DNA of 10,934 bases from Clostridiales bacterium UBA6363 (GTDB lineage Bacteria > Bacillota > Clostridia > UBA1381): NCBI GenBank assembly GCA_002438865.1, contig DJRJ01000014.1:1-10934 (forward strand), written 5' to 3'. Each line of letters starts with the position of its first letter. Position 1 is the stretch's first letter. Of the stretch, positions 7,495 to 10,934 are shown one piece after another. The notes under the pieces are model-generated. The model had not been told where the DNA came from. It saw only the letters and a list, made by a program, of their open reading frames with translations, and made no database searches. Both the position numbers and the translations under genes were made by a program.

Positions 7495-7567
7495 CCGTAG
7501 GGGTCGATGCCCACATCGACCCTAAATGTTTCACACTCGGGACGATGAAAGGCATCGTCCCCTACCG
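7495..7567. repeat. Paired hairpin repeat with GTAGGGG/CCCCTAC ends
   Basis: Two perfect 9-bp hairpins lie back to back: GGGTCGATG (7501-7509) with CATCGACCC (7514-7522), and GGGACGATG (7539-7547) with CATCGTCCC (7553-7561). The outer ends GTAGGGG (7497-7503) and CCCCTAC (7559-7565) are themselves inverted repeats, so the unit of about 70 bp looks like a small palindromic, MITE-like or REP-like element. Similar GTAGGGG-type intergenic palindromes are, from memory, frequent in Clostridia. No reading frame of note is present. Confidence 0.6.
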
Positions 7568-7587
7568 TAAATTGCAAACATACAGAA

Positions 7588-7635
7588 AAATCACGGGCGT
7601 TTCGGCAGGAGCAAGCCCCTGCCATACTGTGATTT
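7588..7635. repeat. Third palindromic repeat unit
   Basis: The outer arms AAATCAC (7588-7594) and GTGATTT (7629-7635) enclose an inner hairpin GGCAGG (7604-7609) with CCTGCC (7618-7623). Like the adjacent 7495-7567 unit it is GC-rich inside an AT-rich gap and has arms that nest. It ends 33 bases from the stop of the leftward ligase operon, so it could also act on that operon's 3' end. The remaining gap, 7464-7494 and 7636-7668, shows nothing further. Confidence 0.5.
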
Positions 7636-7668
7636 GCGTTCATTGTAACCGCATTTTGTCAACCATAA

Positions 7669-9003
7669 TCATTGTTTTTCATCAACAACAACGCTTGCCA
7701 ACGACATCTCGCTGTACTGCGTGGATATTATGCTGTTTTTCGCAATTCTCGAATATATACCGCTGAATTTTCCGCCGTAAACGAAAAGTCCCGTTATTGA
7801 AGAATAATTCCGATATTCGGCATCCTTATTATGCGGAAGGTCGATATTCAGTGTTTCGTACGGTTTTACGTACTCCTGCAAAAGATACCCGTCGCCGATA
7901 TTTTCGGTCACGTGCTTTATCCACTCGCTCTCACTTTCAAATTCCACACCGGCATACACGCCCTTTGACGCATACGAGTCCTCCGGCTTTATTACCCAGT
8001 TGTCCTTTGTGCGGAGAACATCATATTTTTTCACATTATCCGCCGTAAGAAAAGTTGTAAACGGGATATGCTCTCTTACAAATTCACGCTCCGCTTTGGT
8101 AAGAAAAGATGATGTCATACCGTCATGCAGTATTTTAAACACACGCTTGTTATGCACTATCTGTGTTTTGAAATCGCCGATAAGGCACACATCATCATTT
8201 TTAACCGCATTTATAAACGGCTGTACCCTGTCGTAATTTTTCATAATATCGCACGTTACGGCACGGCGGTACACTGCGTCTATCTGCCTGCCCGTCGGCG
8301 AGAGCAGCTTGCCGTCCGCATAGCCGAGACTCGTTATTTCGCAAATTTCACAGCTTATACCTTTCTTTTCAAAATGCTCCTTAAACACATTAAACTCGTT
8401 GTCGGACGCACTCGACATAAAATCCACGATTGCCACGTGCGGATTTTCCTTTGCTTTGGGATACGTGCCGTATATGCGCATAAATTCATCGACCCACGAG
8501 TCGAAAAGTTCGAACGAGTACGTATTGTACCGCTTATTGAACTGCTTGAAAGCAAGCGTTTTTTTGACGGCATTGTTAAGCTCACGATCCTCATTCATTG
8601 CGCTTGCACCGTCCGTATTAAATTCGCAGAACTTGAACGAAAAATCGTCCTCGTTAAAGAATATGTCTATTCTCGCTATCGGCAGTTTGCAGTCATAGCG
8701 GTCGGGACGGAGGATAAGCTCCTCAAGCCGCTTGTCAAATCCGAACAGCTTTCTGTACTCCGCATTATTCTCGTATTCCTTTATGACCTTTACCATTATC
8801 CCGTACATTGTATCGGTTATTTCGGAAAAATACTCCGCCGCCGCTTTTGTAAAAAGCTTAGGTATATACATTGTGTAAACCAAATTTCCGTGATAGCGTG
8901 CGGTTGAATTTTCAATATATATACGCTCCTCCTCCGCACTTTTTATATGCTTTTTTAAATTGCTGTCGATTATTCCTCTGTAATATTCGTTTAAATCATA
9001 CAT
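7669..9003 (-). CDS. Glutathionylspermidine-synthase-like ATP-grasp ligase
   Basis: This is a 444-aa soluble protein resembling the circularly permuted ATP-grasp ligases of the glutathionylspermidine synthase (GspS, PF03738) type, which activate a carboxylate with ATP and join it to an amine. Visible signals: RID (111-113) and CEFNTD (126-131) reproduce the Arg-x-Asp ... Glu-x-Asn metal/ATP set of GspS (R111, D113, E127, N129); WVIKPEDSYASKGVY (336-350) is a nucleotide-binding Lys-Pro loop with a Gly-containing lid; LLQEYVKP (374-381) is the ATP-grasp hinge strand; GLFVYGGKFSGIYSR (405-419) is the conserved C-terminal strand pair. It lacks the amidase domain of bifunctional GspSA. Its ATG overlaps the TGA of the upstream glutamate-cysteine ligase gene by 8 nt, so the two are probably translationally coupled, with only a weak GAGG at 9012-9015. 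The context suggests it extends gamma-glutamylcysteine or a related gamma-glutamyl compound. The real acceptor, glycine, a polyamine or something else, cannot be read from sequence. Confidence 0.78.
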   Translation of the reverse strand: MYDLNEYYRGIIDSNLKKHIKSAEEERIYIENSTARYHGNLVYTMYIPKLFTKAAAEYFSEITDTMYGIMVKVIKEYENNAEYRKLFGFDKRLEELILRPDRYDCKLPIARIDIFFNEDDFSFKFCEFNTDGASAMNEDRELNNAVKKTLAFKQFNKRYNTYSFELFDSWVDEFMRIYGTYPKAKENPHVAIVDFMSSASDNEFNVFKEHFEKKGISCEICEITSLGYADGKLLSPTGRQIDAVYRRAVTCDIMKNYDRVQPFINAVKNDDVCLIGDFKTQIVHNKRVFKILHDGMTSSFLTKAEREFVREHIPFTTFLTADNVKKYDVLRTKDNWVIKPEDSYASKGVYAGVEFESESEWIKHVTENIGDGYLLQEYVKPYETLNIDLPHNKDAEYRNYSSITGLFVYGGKFSGIYSRIAKNSIISTQYSEMSLASVVVDEKQ

Positions 9004-10153
9004 TGCTCTCGCCTCGTTTTATTAAATATTCCGCATCTTCGGCGGATAAGTTTCTGCGTGCCTCGTTCAGCATATCTTCATATATATCATATGCCCTCCG
9101 ACCGTAAATTTCAGCGTCAAAGCCTTTTTGCATAAGTACGGTTTTTGCATTTTCAATATCCTTTACCGTCACGCCGTCAAAATCAAACACGGACGGATTT
9201 TTAAATATTCCCTTAACAAGCGCCGCATATGACAGCGCATCATTTATCGGCATACTGTCGGCAGGGCGTATTTCTATATATTTTTTCAGCCGTACATCGG
9301 GGAAAAACATAGAAAGCAGATGCTCCGCCTCGTCTTGGGTCATTTCGCCTTTGTATATATCTTTTATTTTTTCACTGCCCGTATACACGGGTGCTTTATT
9401 TTTCATAATCAATATTGCGGAGCGGTTTAAGATATATTCCGCATATTTTTTATAGGTTAAATCCGCTGCGCACGAAACAATTCCGCATCTCTCGCCGTCC
9501 ACATTATTCCATATATGCGTTCTGAGCATACGCCCCGTGTACTGCTCGTTTTCAAACACACGGCTGTTATCGCACACAAGCGCAAATATCGGACTGAGAA
9601 TATTGGCAACACGGAATTTCAGAGCGCAGTCGGCTTCATTGGCATAGTCGATTGATATTTGCGTCGACGCCGTTGCACGCATCATATTTTTTCCGCACGT
9701 TCCCGAATGTTCAAAATACCTGTCCATAAATCTGTATCGGTTTTTCGGGATAAGTTCCAGTTCCTCCGCACGGCAGTTATGCCGATAACCCTCGGTCACA
9801 AGCTCATATCCGAACCCGTCCAGTGCAGGGCGGATTGTATTGAGAAAATCCTCATATATACGTTTTGCTTCGCTTATTTTTTCAACAGGTCTGATACTTA
9901 TTTCAAGCTGTGCGGCAGGCTCGAGCGTAAGGCTGTACTCGCCGTTTGAAAGTCCGATAAGAAATCCCTCGGAATATATTTTCCTGTCAAAGCTGTCCGC
10001 TATCTTCAAAAGCAGACTTCCCACACCCTTATCTCCCGAATACGGAATATTTTCGCCCGTTTTACCGTCAACAACGAAATGTTCAAGCTCTATTCCGATA
10101 CGGTTTTCGGACGTTTCGCCGCTTTTTATATATTCTTCTATCGCATTAATCAT
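8996..10153 (-). CDS. GCS2-type glutamate-cysteine ligase
   Basis: This is a predicted ATP-dependent gamma-glutamyl ligase of the GCS2 / plant-type family (which includes plant-type GshA and EgtA), normally forming gamma-glutamylcysteine from Glu and Cys. In the 385 aa: GIELEHFVVD (20-29) is the N-terminal Glu/metal motif; LTLEPAAQLEISIRP (75-89) is the core ExxxQxE motif; KNMMRATASTQISIDY (155-170) corresponds to the plant GMMxRTCTxQVNLD segment; YIEIRPADSMP (292-302) matches the plant EMRGAD segment. I start at 10153 because GGTGA lies just upstream and because the in-frame ATG at 10183 would lie at or before the predicted transcription start. It is the first gene of a two-gene operon, overlapping the ATP-grasp gene by 8 nt. 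The amino-acid partner is inferred from the family and could differ: related GCS2 carboxylate-amine ligases use other amines. Confidence 0.85.
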   Translation of the reverse strand: MINAIEEYIKSGETSENRIGIELEHFVVDGKTGENIPYSGDKGVGSLLLKIADSFDRKIYSEGFLIGLSNGEYSLTLEPAAQLEISIRPVEKISEAKRIYEDFLNTIRPALDGFGYELVTEGYRHNCRAEELELIPKNRYRFMDRYFEHSGTCGKNMMRATASTQISIDYANEADCALKFRVANILSPIFALVCDNSRVFENEQYTGRMLRTHIWNNVDGERCGIVSCAADLTYKKYAEYILNRSAILIMKNKAPVYTGSEKIKDIYKGEMTQDEAEHLLSMFFPDVRLKKYIEIRPADSMPINDALSYAALVKGIFKNPSVFDFDGVTVKDIENAKTVLMQKGFDAEIYGRRAYDIYEDMLNEARRNLSAEDAEYLIKRGESNV

Positions 10154-10185
10154 AAAATCACCGTCTGAATTTATATACTGCATCT

Positions 10186-10214
10186 ATTATATCACGCCGT
10201 GAATTATTTTACAA
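10186..10214 (-). promoter_or_regulatory. Promoter of the ligase operon
   Basis: On the minus strand, TTGTAA (complement of 10209-10214), a 17-bp spacer and a perfect TATAAT (complement of 10186-10191) predict a start near 10179. The spacer contains the 11-nt palindrome TCACG-C-CGTGA (10192-10202), a plausible operator position. The -35 lies only four bases from the -35 of the divergent promoter, so the two polymerase sites overlap. Confidence 0.75.
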
Positions 10215-10218
10215 TAGG

Positions 10219-10247
10219 TTGACCCAAAACGCTTGTTATGCTATAAT
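10219..10247 (+). promoter_or_regulatory. Promoter of the Alr-like gene
   Basis: TTGACC (10219-10224), a 17-bp spacer and TATAAT (10242-10247), preceded by TGC, give a near-perfect extended -10 sigma-A promoter. The predicted start near 10254 leaves a very short leader of about 20 nt before the ATG at 10274. Confidence 0.85.
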
Positions 10248-10273
10248 TATACCCGAAAGGAATGGTTGAAATT

Positions 10274-10934
10274 ATGACAAAAGACGAATATATATCGAAA
10301 AATTTCGGAATATCGCAGGAGATATTGAAGCTTATAAGCGAGGCGGAGGCGGAAATTTCGCCGCAGTTTCGGCATATAGAGGAAACGGCTGAAATTAATC
10401 AGCTCAAGGTAATGAAGGCATTTTCGGACAACCGTGTATCCGAGGCGCATCTTCTCCCGGCAACGGGCTACGGCTACGATGATTTGGGACGTGACACGCT
10501 CGACAAGGTATATGCGCAGGTTTTCGGTGCGGAGGACGCACTCGTGCGCCACAATTTCGTGAACGGCACACACACCATATACACAGCGCTGTCGGCGGTA
10601 CTGCGCCCCGGCGATACGCTCCTTGCCGCAACGGGCAAGCCGTACGATACGCTTGAAGAAGCGATAGGCATATCGGGCGAGGACGGCAGAGGGTCTTTAA
10701 AGGATTTCGGGATTAATTATATACAGTCCGATTTGCTCGAAAACGGTCTGCCCGATTTTGACAGCATAAAAAAGATACTCACCGAAAACAGCGTAAAGGC
10801 TGTGGAAATTCAGCGGTCAAAGGGTTACGGCGACCGTCCGACCTACAGTGCGGAATACATCGGAGAGATAATTTCGTTTATAAAAAACCTTTCACCGCAG
10901 ACAATCTGCATTGTTGACAACTGCTACGGCGAAT
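10274..10934 (+). CDS. Alr/YnbB methionine-gamma-lyase-like PLP enzyme, partial
   Basis: These are the first 220 codons of a PLP-dependent enzyme of the Met_gamma_lyase (PF06838, 'aluminum resistance protein', Bacillus YnbB) family; the window ends inside the gene. Full-length relatives have about 410-430 residues, so roughly half is present. Recognisable segments: FGISQEILKLISEAE near the start; ATGYGYDDLGRDTLDKVYA, typical of the family; the cofactor-phosphate region VNGTHTIYTALSAVLRPGD (97-115); the family EIQRSKGY segment (near 177-184); and VDNCYGE at the edge, whose Asp should contact the PLP ring nitrogen. The Schiff-base lysine lies beyond the window. An in-frame ATG at 10262 is possible, but it leaves almost no gap to the AAAGG at 10256-10260, so I prefer 10274, although its spacing of 13 is long. 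The enzyme's reaction is poorly established; a C-S lyase role on cysteine, cystathionine or methionine is the family expectation. It is divergent from the gamma-glutamylcysteine operon, with overlapping promoters. Confidence 0.9.
   Translation, partial: MTKDEYISKNFGISQEILKLISEAEAEISPQFRHIEETAEINQLKVMKAFSDNRVSEAHLLPATGYGYDDLGRDTLDKVYAQVFGAEDALVRHNFVNGTHTIYTALSAVLRPGDTLLAATGKPYDTLEEAIGISGEDGRGSLKDFGINYIQSDLLENGLPDFDSIKKILTENSVKAVEIQRSKGYGDRPTYSAEYIGEIISFIKNLSPQTICIVDNCYGE

Noticed and set aside
7495..7635. CRISPR array
   Set aside because: The repeats are palindromic units of differing sequence, not regularly spaced identical direct repeats with unique spacers, and no cas gene is present.
7642..7662. 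Minus-strand TTGACA and TACAAT pair
   Set aside because: The spacer is only nine bases, too short for a promoter, and no leftward gene begins below it.
8125..8907. 260-codon plus-strand open frame opposite the ATP-grasp gene
   Set aside because: It is antisense to a protein with clear ligase motifs, its translation is rich in Cys, His and Arg without recognisable domains, and it lacks a promoter or ribosome binding site.
10154..10183. Upstream ATG at 10183 for the glutamate-cysteine ligase
   Set aside because: It lies between the -10 box and the predicted transcription start, and there is a better ribosome binding site for 10153.

Overview
The window looks like chromosomal DNA from a spore-forming (or sporulation-descended) anaerobic member of the Bacillota, most likely class Clostridia. 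The evidence is a SpoIIE sporulation phosphatase, a Clostridium-type pyruvate phosphate dikinase, strong GGAGG-type ribosome binding sites, consensus sigma-A promoters and an Alr/YnbB-type PLP enzyme. No rRNA, tRNA, CRISPR array, transposase, phage gene or integrase is visible.

Layout: (1) 33-2663, minus strand, ppdK, with its promoter in an AT-rich gap (2664-2825). (2) 2826-5114, minus strand, spoIIE. (3) 5115-5317, a dense divergent control region carrying the spoIIE promoter, a 19-nt perfect palindrome on its start site, Spo0A-box-like sequences and the promoter of the next gene. (4) 5318-5785, plus strand, a small YfcE/MJ0936-type metallophosphoesterase. (5) 5786-6132, about 350 noncoding bases with several hairpins, including a nested 15-bp stem ending in a T tract, then a promoter. 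(6) 6133-7426/7482, plus strand, an intracellular GH13 alpha-amylase-family enzyme whose last codons appear frameshifted just before its terminator. (7) 7427-7668, a convergent gap with an intrinsic terminator and a cluster of GC-rich hairpin repeats. (8) 10153-7669, minus strand, a two-gene operon with an 8-nt overlap: a GCS2-type glutamate-cysteine ligase followed by a glutathionylspermidine-synthase-like, circularly permuted ATP-grasp ligase. (9) 10154-10273, back-to-back promoters. (10) 10274 to the window edge, plus strand, the first 220 codons of an Alr/methionine-gamma-lyase-like PLP enzyme.

The ppdK and amylase genes fit fermentative carbon metabolism (pyruvate/PEP interconversion with PPi, and alpha-glucan use). 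SpoIIE is a sporulation regulator. The ligase operon and the divergent PLP enzyme form a possible sulfur/thiol module: a gamma-glutamyl-cysteine-forming enzyme coupled to an unusual second ligase in place of canonical GshB. This is the best candidate in the window for an under-described system. Everything else is conserved housekeeping or sporulation content with notable regulatory and repeat detail.
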